Shown here: one piece after another, positions 20,573-31,947 of the stretch | Layout of the letters: every line of letters starts with the position of its first letter | Numbering within the stretch: position 1 is the stretch's first letter | NCBI GenBank assembly: GCA_048013815.1 | Contig: CM106586.1 | Coordinates: forward strand, 20,088,001-20,152,000 | From: Setoptus koraiensis | Lineage: Eukaryota > Arthropoda | Length of the DNA: 64,000 nt | Direction of reading: 5' to 3' | Notes under the pieces: model-generated | The model's database searches: none | Seen by the model: only the letters and a program-made list of their open reading frames with translations | Told to the model about the DNA's origin: nothing | Translations under genes and position numbers: made by a program

Positions 20573-21518
20573 GATTATCCAAATTGTTGACTAACAACGG
20601 CGATGAATTGATTATTGTGCAATTACCTTGATAAATTATCGTATAATAATAATAGCGTTGCAATAACAACTACTTTTATACCACCCTAAGTAGATGATAG
20701 TATATTTTGTTTGTGAACAAATATCAATTTGACCTACGGAGATCATGTGAGAGATGCCTCACAATGTGAATCGAGACGCTCCATCTCTCACCTTTTCACT
20801 CTCATAAGTTTCTCATGTAGAGGTCGCTTTCGCACTTGAATTGATGGTAAGTGAAATACAGTACAGACTCTATGCGAGGACTCGATAACTACTGTCTAGT
20901 TTGAGTTACTACACCCAGGGACCGCCAAATGTATTTCAAGAGCCGTTCGCTTCGGTTCAAAAAGCGACCTCTAGGTCTGCAGAATAAGAAATAAAAATGG
21001 TCAGAGATCAGTGTGACCCTTTGGACGATGTTGAACACAAAATAATTTGATACTCCAAGAGCATGTGCGAGAAATGAAGCGCTCGATTTGAACGCATTCC
21101 GTCCCGCAATTGACGCGCCAACTGAGATAAACGATCAGCTTTACGCACAACTCGCACCAACATCGATTACGAGCGCAGAATGAACAGAATCCACTGGTAC
21201 AGATGGAGCTACTTATGTTATAATGAAAGATTCGCGCGATACCCAACACTTCATTACAGCAGACTAATCTCCTGTGCTAGAAACTTCTCGAAACAACAAC
21301 AAACAACTTGACACAACTTGCAATGACCGCATTATTTACGTTTCGTCGCACTATTTTCAGAACTAATTGTTAATTAGCAAAATAACTCGTTTTATCAAAT
21401 TTAAGGAGAAAAATGGTCAACAAAGTTATCGTGTAAACTGTTGGGTGCAGTTGCCGATGAATTTTCAAGACATGTAAGAATTTAATTCACAATTGCTCAA
21501 CATTACCCCAGCACCATA
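20573..21518. other. Intergenic, divergent promoter region
   Basis: Lies between the divergent COX8-like and FBXO7-like genes. AT-rich, with a moderately GC-balanced centre about 20850-21250. The minus frame 21001-21249 is Cys-rich but featureless. No gene supported. Confidence 0.5.
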
Positions 21519-22391
21519 ATGGACTCATTCTCAGAGAAACAATACAAGTTGTTCGCTGTAGACTTGCATGAGAGCTTTATAAAAGCGGGATTCACTGTCC
21601 TAATTGAGCCATATATTGACATCACCTTACCTGGATTCAAATCAAGTTATTTGAAAAATCAACTCTTACGTAAGCCCACGAGATACAGCGATGGAGTTCA
21701 GAAAAGTTTTGTTCACGTGACTGGTTTGCCGGTGGGAATCAGCGGGAACAAAATGATAGTTCTCGCTCGCATTCAATTGCACCCTGAAAACATTTGCATG
21801 CAAGAAGTCTTCAAAATGAAGGTAAATTTTGAAGGAACTGGACTGCCCAACATGAGTTCCTCCCCAGGCGCAAGCTATGACAACCATCATAGAGATGTAA
21901 TTCTCGATATTGATTTGGATAGATTCGTACTGAATATTCTCGAGTCCTTGTCACCAGGTCTAATACAACTTCCAACGGAGCTCAAATTAGAGATTCTGAA
22001 GAAAATGAGCATTCAATCTATAATGGAAATGTCTAAAGTCAACAGTGAATTCAGGAGGCTCATATACTACGAGGACACATTATGGCGCTATTTGTGTCGA
22101 CGCGACTTCAAGTTGACCATTCTCAATAGGAAGGTGCACGCTACCTGGTTGGAGCTTTATAAAGATCGTTACATCAAGTACCTAGAACAGTTGGTACAAA
22201 ATGGCAGAGCCCTGCCTCCGACCCCCATCATTCCAGCACTTCCACCTGCTCCCAACTATTTACCAATAGCGTGGATTCAAGAAGAGTTAGAACCTATCTT
22301 CCCACTCGATGTCGTAGACCATCAAATCAATCAAGTGGATGTCTATGAAAGAAGGAGAAGTATAGAAAGTCTGGACAATATCATGTTATGA
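21519..22391 (+). CDS. FBXO7: FBXO7-like F-box protein (nutcracker family), no ubiquitin-like domain
   Basis: Probable substrate adaptor of an SCF E3 ligase, related to FBXO7, which binds the proteasome regulator PI31. 290 residues, single exon. Residues about 5-145 look like a divergent FP domain, with the KSFVHVTGLPVG and LARIQLHPEN strands. The F-box, about 155-200, reads GLIQLPTELKLEILKKM, then EFRRLIYYEDTLWRYLCRRDF and WLELYKDRYI, paralleling FBXO7's LPLELK...LWRFLYLRDF...W-ELY. A Pro-rich stretch follows (ALPPTPIIPALPPAP; about 228-245), as in FBXO7. The N-terminal ubiquitin-like domain of vertebrate FBXO7 is absent. Family assignment rests on motif order. Confidence 0.75.
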   Translation: MDSFSEKQYKLFAVDLHESFIKAGFTVLIEPYIDITLPGFKSSYLKNQLLRKPTRYSDGVQKSFVHVTGLPVGISGNKMIVLARIQLHPENICMQEVFKMKVNFEGTGLPNMSSSPGASYDNHHRDVILDIDLDRFVLNILESLSPGLIQLPTELKLEILKKMSIQSIMEMSKVNSEFRRLIYYEDTLWRYLCRRDFKLTILNRKVHATWLELYKDRYIKYLEQLVQNGRALPPTPIIPALPPAPNYLPIAWIQEELEPIFPLDVVDHQINQVDVYERRRSIESLDNIML

Positions 22392-22828
22392 TAAATTTAA
22401 TAGAAGCCGTATACAGAGACTGTTACCGACTGTGTTTAAGACCTATATCAGGATATTTAGAAAGCAAGTCATAGATAAGTTTTCTCTTTCGCTGCATTGG
22501 ATCATTCTACAATCAACACAATAATTTAAATACTGCAATCAAATTAGACCTACAGCAATAGAATAGACAAGCGTATCAATCAACTTGCTTAAAATTGAGA
22601 ACAATCAACAAATGATATAATATGATGTTAAAAACTCAAATCCTCTTGTCCTATCGACTAGATTATAAATATGTGACGAACAAGCGATGTTGACAGACAT
22701 AAATAATTAATTCAATCATATTACCATCAGTTTCTTGTTCATGATAGATAATGTAACTATGGAACAATGTACCATGATTGAGGAATAAATTTATCTGTCT
22801 ACAATGATGATTTCTCTGTAGTTACGCA
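22392..22828. other. Short convergent intergenic segment
   Basis: 3' flanks of FBXO7-like and AIP. AT-rich, no gene or repeat seen. Confidence 0.5.
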
Positions 22829-24058
22829 CTAATGATTAGCTAATATGCCTTTGCCTTTTAGTCGATCTCTATCCTCACTGTTCTTCAAAACTTCTCTATT
22901 TTTTAGATCTTCAAGTAGCCTGGTCACAACTTTTTCCATGTTTCTATCAATAGCTAAGCATCTCTTGAAGTCCTTCTTAGCATTATTAAGGTTCCATGCT
23001 CCAGCGTGAGCTTTAGCTCGCCTGTTCACAGAAGAAAAAAGATGTTTTATTGTTGGGGTGTGAGATTACAGTTTCAGTATAACTAAGTATGTCTTAGTTT
23101 ATTGTTTAGGTCGTATATCTGAGTCGAAACTTTACCTAAAGAGCGCCTTTACATTGGTTGGATCCCGATTGAGAACTTTATCTGCATTCTTGATGCAATC
23201 GTAATAGTCACCCTGGATTAGTTTGATCTGAGCTAAATTTAACAAAAATGGGATCTTCATATTATCTAATTTGATCCAGTCATCATCTCCGGCCTTTTCT
23301 TTGAGCATCAGTGAGTCAATGACGCCTAAACCTGATAATATAATAAGAGACGGATTAGTTGTTGACATTGACAGTACGACAATCAGTTCATGACATCATT
23401 TAAATAACTCGAGCTAAAATATTAACACTATATTACCTTTATCATAGCAATTTACTGCACGATCGTAACTACATTCTTTGTAATACTGATTGCCTTGTTC
23501 TCTCAAAATGGACAATATGTCCAATTTCTCTTGGTCACTCATTTGCCATATTTCTTTCTGATAGTCTTCCGGTGGTTGAATAGAGATCAATTCAAATGTA
23601 AACTCAAATATTTCCGGAGGATTCTTGACCAAGTCATTCAAGTCCTCATATGGAGAATCTTGTATTGTCATACAGCACATATTAACGCCATTGATTTCGC
23701 CATCGTGGTTACAACGATCAGGTTTGATACCGCAATGTTTGCGAAAACACTTTGAGACAACGACGTAGTTGAGACATATGAAATGGGTGACAGGATCATC
23801 ACGAATGGTCAACCTGCAGACCTCGCCCACCCTCATTGACCTGAGACAGGATTCCCAAATTGGTAGTTTAAATTGTTTACCATAGATTGTCTCCATTGGT
23901 CTATCATACATGTCGCGACTATCCTCCACTAAGAATGGCCTGCCTCCTAACTCCCTCATAACGACAGTTCTATAGTGGTAACTTAACTTGGTGTCCGGTC
24001 CAATAGGTCCCGGGTCTGTTTTACCAGGATAAATAATTTCTCGCTTCAAGATGGACAT
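22829..24058 (-). CDS. AIP: AIP-like TPR co-chaperone (aryl hydrocarbon receptor interacting protein)
   Basis: Cytosolic Hsp90 co-chaperone. Three exons: 23437-24058, 23136-23331 and 22829-23021, joined in phase 1 and 2 at GTAATA and GTAAAG donors; 336 aa (human AIP 330). The ATG at 24058 is the first in the frame; upstream only a TTG is available. The N-terminal FKBP-like domain (about 1-165) includes LSYHYRTVV, DDSRDM-like EDSRDMYDRPMETIYGKQFK and LPIWESCLRSMRVGEVCRL, matching AIP, and the PPIase active-site residues are not conserved, as in AIP. TPR part (about 185-310): REQGNQYYKEC, LLNLAQIKLIQGDYYDC, DPTNVKALFRRAKAHAGAWN, and a C-terminal helix. MTDEEK-type motif MSDQEK is also present. 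Confidence 0.95.
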
Positions 24059-26724
24059 ATTTGATTGGCAAGTATTTGGTAATATCAAAGCTAAATGATT
24101 ACCCTACGAAGTTCGGAGTTTTGATAACAATTAGAATTCAGATGCGCTATGACTATATTGAAGTAACTTATTGTATCTATTGACATCAACACCTTATCAC
24201 ATATTAGAGCGACTGTTAAAGAGGCGACAATATTATAATTATTCACATAGTGTAGATCCAAAAGATATATTCTTTACCAACTTTTTATCTTTTTACTAGA
24301 GCGAACTAATAATATAGGTGATGCTACTTTGAATCAATTTTGCGAATATCTGATAGCAATGTTCTATGTATTCGCATATCTTTGTTATTAAGAGCTCAAT
24401 ATTGTAAATAATGGTGTGAAAATGGTAATTTTCCGATCTCTGGATTCAAGTTAGTAGTTGTTGAACAGATTTCCATTCATCCATTCATCAATTTATTATT
24501 GGAGACCAATGTACTGGATCATGGTGCAGATATTTGATGAGGTGAGTTTTTCGGTCCTATTATAGAGAGACTAATAAATTTAATGCTTGCCCAGTTAGCA
24601 ATAAAGAGACATTTATTGATTTATAAATAACACTAACCAATTCAGTAAGAATAGTAATGTCAATGATTAGAAAAATCGATACGAGTTATAATCATGATCA
24701 CTTTTTGTCTGAGATTATATTATGAGTTCACTAGTGAAATAGTAATAGACTTTCACAACCACCAACTACTAGACTACAACTAGACTACAACTACTTCTAC
24801 TACTACTACCGCCATTACCACAATAAGAACTATTTAGATATAATATAGCCTGCTGATGTACACATAACAATAAAAATCATTTCTTTGTTTCACTTTCTAT
24901 ACATGTTGGAATGTTTATAGAGGTACCTATGGTGGCAGTCGGCAATTTTAGTTTGCATTGATGTACAGATAGATCTCTCTATTATAATGTTCTCTTTTGC
25001 TAGGGCAGTTGTATGGTAGCTGCAATAGTTTTGGCTTAACACCAGAGTCTGGCAAGCTCCTATTTGTTGTTGCTGTTGTAATTGATAGCGATGATGATGA
25101 CTACGAGTGTGAATATAATAGTTTTATATGAAGTGCTGCATGTCTTTGCAGTAAATGTTGTTCAGATTCATTCAGTCAACGAGTGATAACAGAAACTATT
25201 TGTAGCTATTGTATAATAAATAAAATTTTGTGTATGAATGCATTTAGATATATATAAATTTATATATGTACAAATCAATTGTCTTGATAGGTAGTATATG
25301 AGTTTACCACCAACCAACTAACTAGCGGTAGCGCAACCATAGACTATATAGAGTGCTTTCGCTTCAACTATAAAAGTTTAGTGACAGAGGGAGAGAACAG
25401 ATAACAACTCTGATAACTAAAATATTACATAAATGCCAATCAACAGCCTAAAGTTTTTAGGACACAACTCCTAGAAGTTTGCACCAGAGACTTTATTTTC
25501 TGACAACATCATTAAATGTTGATTAGTGTTTCATGAACTGTGGACAGTGTAAGGCGAACATCTATCATCAATTACAGCAGTAACTGATTGCCGTTAATTA
25601 GGGCTGTCAGTTTGGGGAAGCGCGCCTATCAGACCACTACGGATCTTTGTTCTTTTCATGTGCAAATAAGAGCCTATATGCCACGATCAGGTCATCTGAT
25701 TCAGCACACTCAATGAACTCTTCGATATCGAGGCAAAGTGAGTGCAAAAGCCAATCATTCAGTGGAGAGAAACTTGTGGAATTAACCTGATATAGGCCCT
25801 GTAGGTGGCAACTCAAATGACGATTCGGACATATTCAGCATAACTCTCTACTCTTGCCTCAATGGACTTTTATCCTTAGTTTTGCCCTTCTCTGAACCCT
25901 TTGCCCTTACTAATCTATCTACTCTAATCAGGTCAAAAATTCAGAAGAGAAATATTTGACCGATGAGTTCGGAATGCGGAAACCTACAACACTGGCCAGT
26001 TATCAAGTGTAGTAAAAAGTATACAAAAAAACTCGCGTGAAAATCCGCTAGAGGCGCAGCGAGACTGCGGAGCGACCGCTAAGGCAACCCGATCAATGGG
26101 TGTGTCTGAGCGGACCGCAATAGCCGAGTTTGCTTGCATTTTGCGGTAGTCTTTTTGTTCGAATGGTGCGTCTATGGTGTAACATATTTATGGACAATTT
26201 CGCAGTAACATTAAAAGCGGAGTTTTATCTGCGACTCAGCGCTCAGAATGGCCGCCCAAGTGAATGTTTCACTATGGCCACCGACAACGAAAACAACAAC
26301 AACAAAATTTGTGGAAATTGAAATCAACAACAACAATGGATGATCATCTCTCCTCCATTGTCTCTTTCTCTTCCAGTACCAATCACGGCAAAATTGTTAC
26401 CATAAACGCCATGGTCGACGATGTTTGAAGATGGCAGTTATTAGCATATTTATTATTGATAATAAATATATCTAGATTTTCTCCATGATTAATGTTCATG
26501 TATGAGTCATTGAAACAACAACAAAAACAGAATTACACAGTGCAGTTTTTGCAAAGAAACAACTACAACAACAATAACAATTAGTTAGAAATAGCAAATT
26601 ATCTTGCTATAGAATAATATTATTGTAGTATTAACCAATAGACCACAGAGTGACAAAATTGCAAACCTCAATTGCATTTTTGTTTACGTGATTGTATTAT
26701 TCGATTCATTAATATAATCACATC
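24059..26724. other. Long intergenic region upstream of NBR1-like gene
   Basis: About 2.6 kb. AT-rich, with CTA/ACT simple runs at 24770-24815, a TATAAAAG at 25369-25376, and a more GC-balanced block with AGAGGCGC at about 26049-26130. The frame 26130-26321 has no convincing domain; I tested it as a missing PB1 exon of the downstream gene and found no match. 5' UTR exons of the NBR1-like gene could lie here. Confidence 0.5.
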
Positions 26725-29484
26725 ATGACTACCGACCAATTTCCATCCGATGGAAATGGATCATTGAAAGATTTGGATTTAGTTGCTATTAGAAACATCG
26801 TGAAAGAATCCGTCACCGAGGCTATCAGTCAATTAAGTCGATCAAACTCAATTATAAACACCAATGGTACAATTGAGACTAACAATGAGCATCGACATTA
26901 TATCGAGCATCTATTACAACAAAAGTATAGTTCATTGTATAAACAAAGCATCAGTGACCCTCGCCCTGGGGCCGCAACACAATCCAAATCTTACAATTTG
27001 GGTCTTGTTAGAGGAGCCACTCAACGAATAAAAGGTCAGCCAGTATTGATGTCTCCTGATGGAAGGCATATACACATGAGTATTTATTGCGATATTTGTA
27101 ATGAACAAATCTTGGGCGCAAGATATAAATGTGTCGTATGTCATGATTACGATCTATGCTCCAATTGCAAGACGACATCCAGTCATCCTGATGACCATCC
27201 GCTTCTTATATTGAATCGTCCATTATGGGACAAATCACGCATTACTATTGAATCGGAGATTTATCAACAACCCGATTTAACCAATAATGTTCTAAAAGAA
27301 ACGGTAAATATTTGGGATTACATGTTGCCCATATTCAGGAGCGACAAACCACAAGAAAAAAAAGAGTTTTACCTAAAACCAAGATCGAAAGCATGTCAAT
27401 TCTTGCGCCAATATCATAATTTTAGACAGCCAATCAGATCAATAGACGCACGTCATCCTAAAGGAATACCACTAGAATCGTTAATCAAGGACAAACACCT
27501 TCAAGGAACAAATGTCAAACGAGGATTCTTTTCTAAAGACTATGGATGTGGTATGGCTTACGTGTGCAATTTGACCGCAAATCCGCCACCCTGTTCAAGA
27601 GAATACACTTCAACTATAAATGGCATCGATTCCGGTAGAATATGCTATCACAGATTCTCGATCAAAAATGAAACAACAAAGACTTGGAGGATCATTTCAT
27701 TGCAAATGCGACGAGTATTCCAAACCTATCACACAATCATCAAAAATACTTACATTGTTGACTGGTCTATAACAAGATTGGTTAAACCTGGTGATTGTGT
27801 CGAAGTCGAAATTGTTTACGAACTCGATAATGTCGATAGTGTCTTCTCGAGCAAAAACTCTTTCCAACAAGATTGGCTTCTTAAGAATGGCAACACTTAC
27901 TTAGCCGACATTAAATGTGTTATGAATTTTGAGCGTCCTATGTCGAAGAGATTCTGCCCAGACACACAAAATGGCTCCACCGACCCAGTGCCATCAACTA
28001 GTTCATCTCAATCGATCGATGAATCTGCACCTAGTATGACTGACGACAAAAATGAGGAGACATTGAACCAATTCATGATGAAAACGAGATCAGAACTTTA
28101 CGATATTGACTCTACATTCAAACGACGCTTTAGAAATTTTAAACCACCAGGTACAACTCCGACTAGCACTCCAGCTGGAGCCATGTCGCCGAAATCATTA
28201 GATCTAGTGGCGAACGCCTTGGATATAACTCCTCTTGAACAAAGCAAAGTTGAAGAATCCTTTGAACTAGAACAATCAGCAGCTGTACAGAACGTAGAAG
28301 AACTGCTTATTCGGGATACTATCGATGCAAATCCGGTGGAACGAAGCGACAAATGTTCAAACGGGCCTACCACAGCTTTAACAGAATCTACCAGCACTGA
28401 TCCCAACGCGACAAACTCAATAGAGAACTCTGAAACCAAAAGCGAGTCGTTTTTCTTTTTGCAACCTGATGAAGCTAAGACCTCAGTCGAAACCAAGAAA
28501 AAAATTAGTGATAGAATTGTTGGATCAAATGCATCAACAAGATCGAAAGCCGACGTTGTAGCAACAATCAGACGATCACTGGATGCTTTGAACTTAAGTA
28601 AAGAAAGTTCGGATTCTTCATCAATGGAAGACCTATCAAGTGATTTTGTTGTAGTTAAATTACCTAGTTGCTTTGATTTGGACGTGCCCTTCGATGTGGA
28701 CAAGAGCGTCGACAAAGATCGCAACGCTCCTTCACCATCAATATTAGACGCTATTCCGTGGCCGAAATATGATGGATCGTTCATTGGGCCAGATAGATGG
28801 ACTGCTGGAAATTCATCGAGTGAGGTAAAACCAGATTCTCTGGCATGTGAACAAGGGGATCTGTCCTCTGATTGTCATGCGGGAACTAGCACGATAGATC
28901 AGCCGCTAAATCTATCTACAGCTACTGAATTGTCAAAACCATCTAGCGATAGTGCCGACGACATTGATGGAAAATTAATCCTACCAAGTCCTATCAGATC
29001 GCAACCTTGTCCCAATGCTCCTTTGTATCCTAACCTGGAGTCGTTTGAGATTGAAGGGAGCAACCAAGAGCCTCCTCAATTACCACCTAAACATGGAAAA
29101 AAGATTTCGAGCTTACATTCATTTATTTTGACACAAGGCAGTGACAATGAATCCGAGTCTTCATATAACTTGGATGATCTTTGCGTGTCAGGGGATGAGG
29201 ACTCAAGTGGTAAAGTTTGGTTGAAAGTCGAAAAGCCGGAAAATAATACTGTTCAAACTAGGCAGCCGACTAATGCTGTCGGTAGTAACGAACTGCCTCA
29301 CGACCTCAGACCTTTAATCAGACCAGATAGTCCGAATAGTCCCGAGGCCTCTCCAATGATGGCTAATCTAAGTATACTCTCTGAGATGGGTTTCGTTGAC
29401 CGTGAAGCTAACGGGTCTTTACTACTGAAACATGAGCAGGACCTCGATAAAGTAATAAATGAGTTATTGGGCGAAAGCCTATGA
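26725..29484 (+). CDS. NBR1/p62-like selective autophagy receptor (ZZ, FW-like, UBA)
   Basis: A 919-residue protein with the architecture of selective autophagy receptors. ATG at 26725 is preceded by an in-frame TAA. Residues 1-40 are helical. A ZZ zinc finger spans about 119-165 (YCDICNEQILGARYKCVVCHDYDLC then CKTTSSHPDDHPLL), very close to p62/NBR1. Residues about 210-395 form a divergent FW-like beta domain (HRFSIKNETTKTWRIISLQM, WSITRLVKPGDCVEVEIVYEL). A long disordered Ser/Asp region follows, containing SDFVVVKLP near residue 640, a plausible LC3-interacting motif. The C-terminal UBA, about 872-919, has LSILSEMGFVDREANGSLLL and VINELLGES. No PB1 domain is present in this reading frame. 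It could be NBR1 or an arthropod Ref(2)P-type protein. Confidence 0.88.
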   Translation: MTTDQFPSDGNGSLKDLDLVAIRNIVKESVTEAISQLSRSNSIINTNGTIETNNEHRHYIEHLLQQKYSSLYKQSISDPRPGAATQSKSYNLGLVRGATQRIKGQPVLMSPDGRHIHMSIYCDICNEQILGARYKCVVCHDYDLCSNCKTTSSHPDDHPLLILNRPLWDKSRITIESEIYQQPDLTNNVLKETVNIWDYMLPIFRSDKPQEKKEFYLKPRSKACQFLRQYHNFRQPIRSIDARHPKGIPLESLIKDKHLQGTNVKRGFFSKDYGCGMAYVCNLTANPPPCSREYTSTINGIDSGRICYHRFSIKNETTKTWRIISLQMRRVFQTYHTIIKNTYIVDWSITRLVKPGDCVEVEIVYELDNVDSVFSSKNSFQQDWLLKNGNTYLADIKCVMNFERPMSKRFCPDTQNGSTDPVPSTSSSQSIDESAPSMTDDKNEETLNQFMMKTRSELYDIDSTFKRRFRNFKPPGTTPTSTPAGAMSPKSLDLVANALDITPLEQSKVEESFELEQSAAVQNVEELLIRDTIDANPVERSDKCSNGPTTALTESTSTDPNATNSIENSETKSESFFFLQPDEAKTSVETKKKISDRIVGSNASTRSKADVVATIRRSLDALNLSKESSDSSSMEDLSSDFVVVKLPSCFDLDVPFDVDKSVDKDRNAPSPSILDAIPWPKYDGSFIGPDRWTAGNSSSEVKPDSLACEQGDLSSDCHAGTSTIDQPLNLSTATELSKPSSDSADDIDGKLILPSPIRSQPCPNAPLYPNLESFEIEGSNQEPPQLPPKHGKKISSLHSFILTQGSDNESESSYNLDDLCVSGDEDSSGKVWLKVEKPENNTVQTRQPTNAVGSNELPHDLRPLIRPDSPNSPEASPMMANLSILSEMGFVDREANGSLLLKHEQDLDKVINELLGESL

Positions 29485-29755
29485 TTCATGACAAACAAAA
29501 GAATGTCAGTTACTTATTCTCGCTCACTTAAGTTTTTGGTATAGACGCTTATATCCGAATGAAGGATATAACGTGATCACACTATCATACCTATGTTATG
29601 GATATATTCATGTAATAATAATAAATAAAATCACTGTTCATTAAATTGTCAAGCATCAGATACATAATATAAAACAACAGCTACCTGTAGTTGTAAACTC
29701 ACCGTTGTTGCTATAGAAACCGAGTGAAAATTGTGCTCTATCAGGATTCTTGTCT

Positions 29756-31144
29756 ATGTTAAAATCGATCGTCTATGATATGGACAGGCTGCTCTTACAC
29801 CCATTTAAAGATTTTGACAACAATATAAAAGGTGCAAACAAAGTTTTAATAAGAAAAAATGTTCCCAGAATAGGTTCTGCCTCAAATTACAACAAAACAA
29901 GAATTATGGATTCTCACTTGAGACCCCACAACGAGCTTGAAACTTTAAGTGAGGTTACCGAAGAATTAAGCGAAGAGTGGTCCGCTGTAGATCATCCAGG
30001 TGATATTAACAACAAACATAATGAGAGAACTGGTGGTAATTATGCAACATCAGTTGAAGAAATTGGTCATATGGTGGATGAGGACTTTGAAAATCTGTCG
30101 ACAAACTCGATAAAGTTAGATAGAAATGTTTCAACAGAGAGGGACTCATCGCCCGGAAATGAAAATGAGGCACTACTTGAATTCGCAAACGATAATCTGG
30201 TAACGAGATCGACCAAACAGATGAATGATTTGATCGCTGAGCTTGGAAGTTCTAGAAGAACTGATGCGGAGTACAATGATGTCGATTATGAGACAGATGA
30301 GGATGTGAATATATTCAAAATGGTCAATATTGTCAGTGAGTTAGAGGATGATAATATAAGTGCCTGTAGCACTTCTGGTTCGCAATCAGTCACTAGAGTA
30401 AGTCATGATTCCGAACACAACGAAGAAACTGGGTCACCTTTTGAAAACTCTAGTTTCAATAAAGCTGCATATAGTGTCAAAACAAATAGAGCATCAGAGC
30501 AGACTTCTCATGGAAAGTATATACAATCGGTAGATAAGATAAAAACAAGTATCGATAGTGCAATAGTTGATCATTTAGATAAAAAATTCAGCAATATGGC
30601 GATGCAATGGGAAACGGCACTCAACGATAGGCTCAATCCGTTGATAACTTCCGTTAACAATTGTCAAAGTACACTACATAGCTACTTGACCAGCAATAGT
30701 GATGAACGTAAACAGGATGAGCTTCATTCGAAATTGAAATCATTACTCAGTGAACTATTGTATGATTTGGAAACAAAATTAGAAAGACGAGATGAGCAGC
30801 TCGGACATTTATTGCAATCATTACATGCTTTCAAAAAAACAACTTCCTTGAGCCCTAAAAATAACTGTGAAGATAGATCCGTTCAGGTAAATCCTGAGAC
30901 AGCACCATTCTTGTTAGCACCCAAGGCAGGAATGGATAAGAGTTCGTTTTTGCTCGAGCTCGAGAAAGCAAACCTTTCGGATAGAAGAACACAAGAAGTG
31001 GTCCATTCGATAGATTATCGTCTCTTCTTGAGCAATCAAACTGGATATCATCCTAGATCTGCTATAAAATATATGGCAAATATGTTATTGTCTGAGGTGA
31101 AAGGCTCATATGAGGCGCTCGACGCGGAGATGAAAAAGCTATGA
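29756..31144 (+). CDS. Uncharacterised acidic protein with C-terminal coiled region
   Basis: A 462-residue frame from ATG at 29756 (two codons upstream is only a TTG). Not recognised. Residues about 1-45 are basic and hydrophobic (MDRLLLHPFKDFDN, KVLIRKNVPRIG), the middle (50-250) is acidic and Ser-rich, and about 255-360 is predicted helical with heptad-like leucines (LKSLLSELLYDLETKLERRDEQLGHLLQSL). The C-terminus KYMANMLLSEVKGSYEALDAEMKKL is also amphipathic helix. No signal peptide or membrane segment. Balanced codon use over the whole length and its position directly after the NBR1-like gene support a real gene. It is tail-to-tail with NAA30. Confidence 0.72.
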   Translation: MLKSIVYDMDRLLLHPFKDFDNNIKGANKVLIRKNVPRIGSASNYNKTRIMDSHLRPHNELETLSEVTEELSEEWSAVDHPGDINNKHNERTGGNYATSVEEIGHMVDEDFENLSTNSIKLDRNVSTERDSSPGNENEALLEFANDNLVTRSTKQMNDLIAELGSSRRTDAEYNDVDYETDEDVNIFKMVNIVSELEDDNISACSTSGSQSVTRVSHDSEHNEETGSPFENSSFNKAAYSVKTNRASEQTSHGKYIQSVDKIKTSIDSAIVDHLDKKFSNMAMQWETALNDRLNPLITSVNNCQSTLHSYLTSNSDERKQDELHSKLKSLLSELLYDLETKLERRDEQLGHLLQSLHAFKKTTSLSPKNNCEDRSVQVNPETAPFLLAPKAGMDKSSFLLELEKANLSDRRTQEVVHSIDYRLFLSNQTGYHPRSAIKYMANMLLSEVKGSYEALDAEMKKL

Positions 31145-31365
31145 TTTTGAACTCAGAATATCTTGAGTCTTCAGACAGATGGATATCAAAAAAGGCATCA
31201 GAAGGTCTTGGGTTCCAAACCTGCCTAAATACAGAAGAGGCAAATGTTTGTCTATTCAGCGGTGCTTATGTGTATTGCATCATAGAATTGAGATTTTTTT
31301 GTAAAACCATAGCGCACACATATCGAAGATACAAAACTTTATAATTGGTAAACAATTCTGTAATA

Positions 31366-31947
31366 TTAAATGTATCGCCTAGACTTTGTGTCCTCTTTAA
31401 ACCATAATTTTAATCGTAGCGCGTCGACACCATTCAGATAATAGCGAAAAAGTCGCTTATCGCGTAAGAAACCTAAATTTTCATACAATTTTAAAGCAGG
31501 AGTGTTGTTGACCTCTGCCTCCAAAACTACCTCGTCAGCCCCCAATCTCTCCATTGCTTTGACTGCTTTGAGCACAAGATTGGAACCAATCTTCAATTTT
31601 CTATACTCTTTTTCCACAGCAAGCATGGCGATATAGCCTCTGTAGGATCTATTTCTATGGAGATCCAATTTACAAACTATTGCACCGATACAATCGGACT
31701 TATGGTAGGCGAGGAAGCAAAGCTCGCTCCAATTGTTTATAAAATATCGATAGGTGTAAATGGAATAGGGTTCTGATAGATCCTTCTGAAACAACTTGAT
31801 AATATCTGGCATCTGCTCCTCTGATTGATAGTTCACATAGGTGATGTCGTGGGCCTTTTCAGCAATATCCGATTTATCACTAATTGTCAATGATTGTGTA
31901 TCTTGGAGCACTTGAGTGCAGACAGTCTCCGATGGATTCGACGACAT
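31366..31947 (-). CDS. NAA30: NAA30/MAK3, catalytic subunit of NatC N-acetyltransferase
   Basis: Acetylates N-terminal Met followed by hydrophobic residues, co-translationally, with NAA35 and NAA38. 193 residues from ATG at 31947; the upstream in-frame extension to 32031 would add a hydrophobic stretch unusual for this enzyme and is not adopted. GNAT fold signatures follow MAK3/NAA30 closely: [62 protein letters not shown] (acetyl-CoA loop Arg-x-x-x-x-Gly), [24 protein letters not shown] and [10 protein letters not shown]. The EVNN...[10 protein letters not shown] stretch is diagnostic of the family. Confidence 0.97.
   Translation of the reverse strand: MSSNPSETVCTQVLQDTQSLTISDKSDIAEKAHDITYVNYQSEEQMPDIIKLFQKDLSEPYSIYTYRYFINNWSELCFLAYHKSDCIGAIVCKLDLHRNRSYRGYIAMLAVEKEYRKLKIGSNLVLKAVKAMERLGADEVVLEAEVNNTPALKLYENLGFLRDKRLFRYYLNGVDALRLKLWFKEDTKSRRYI

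Noticed and set aside
26130-26321. Possible PB1-encoding 5' exon for the NBR1-like gene
   Set aside because: The sequence MDNFAVTLKAEF only vaguely resembles a PB1 start and the rest ends in Asn repeats and a stop; no usable donor seen.
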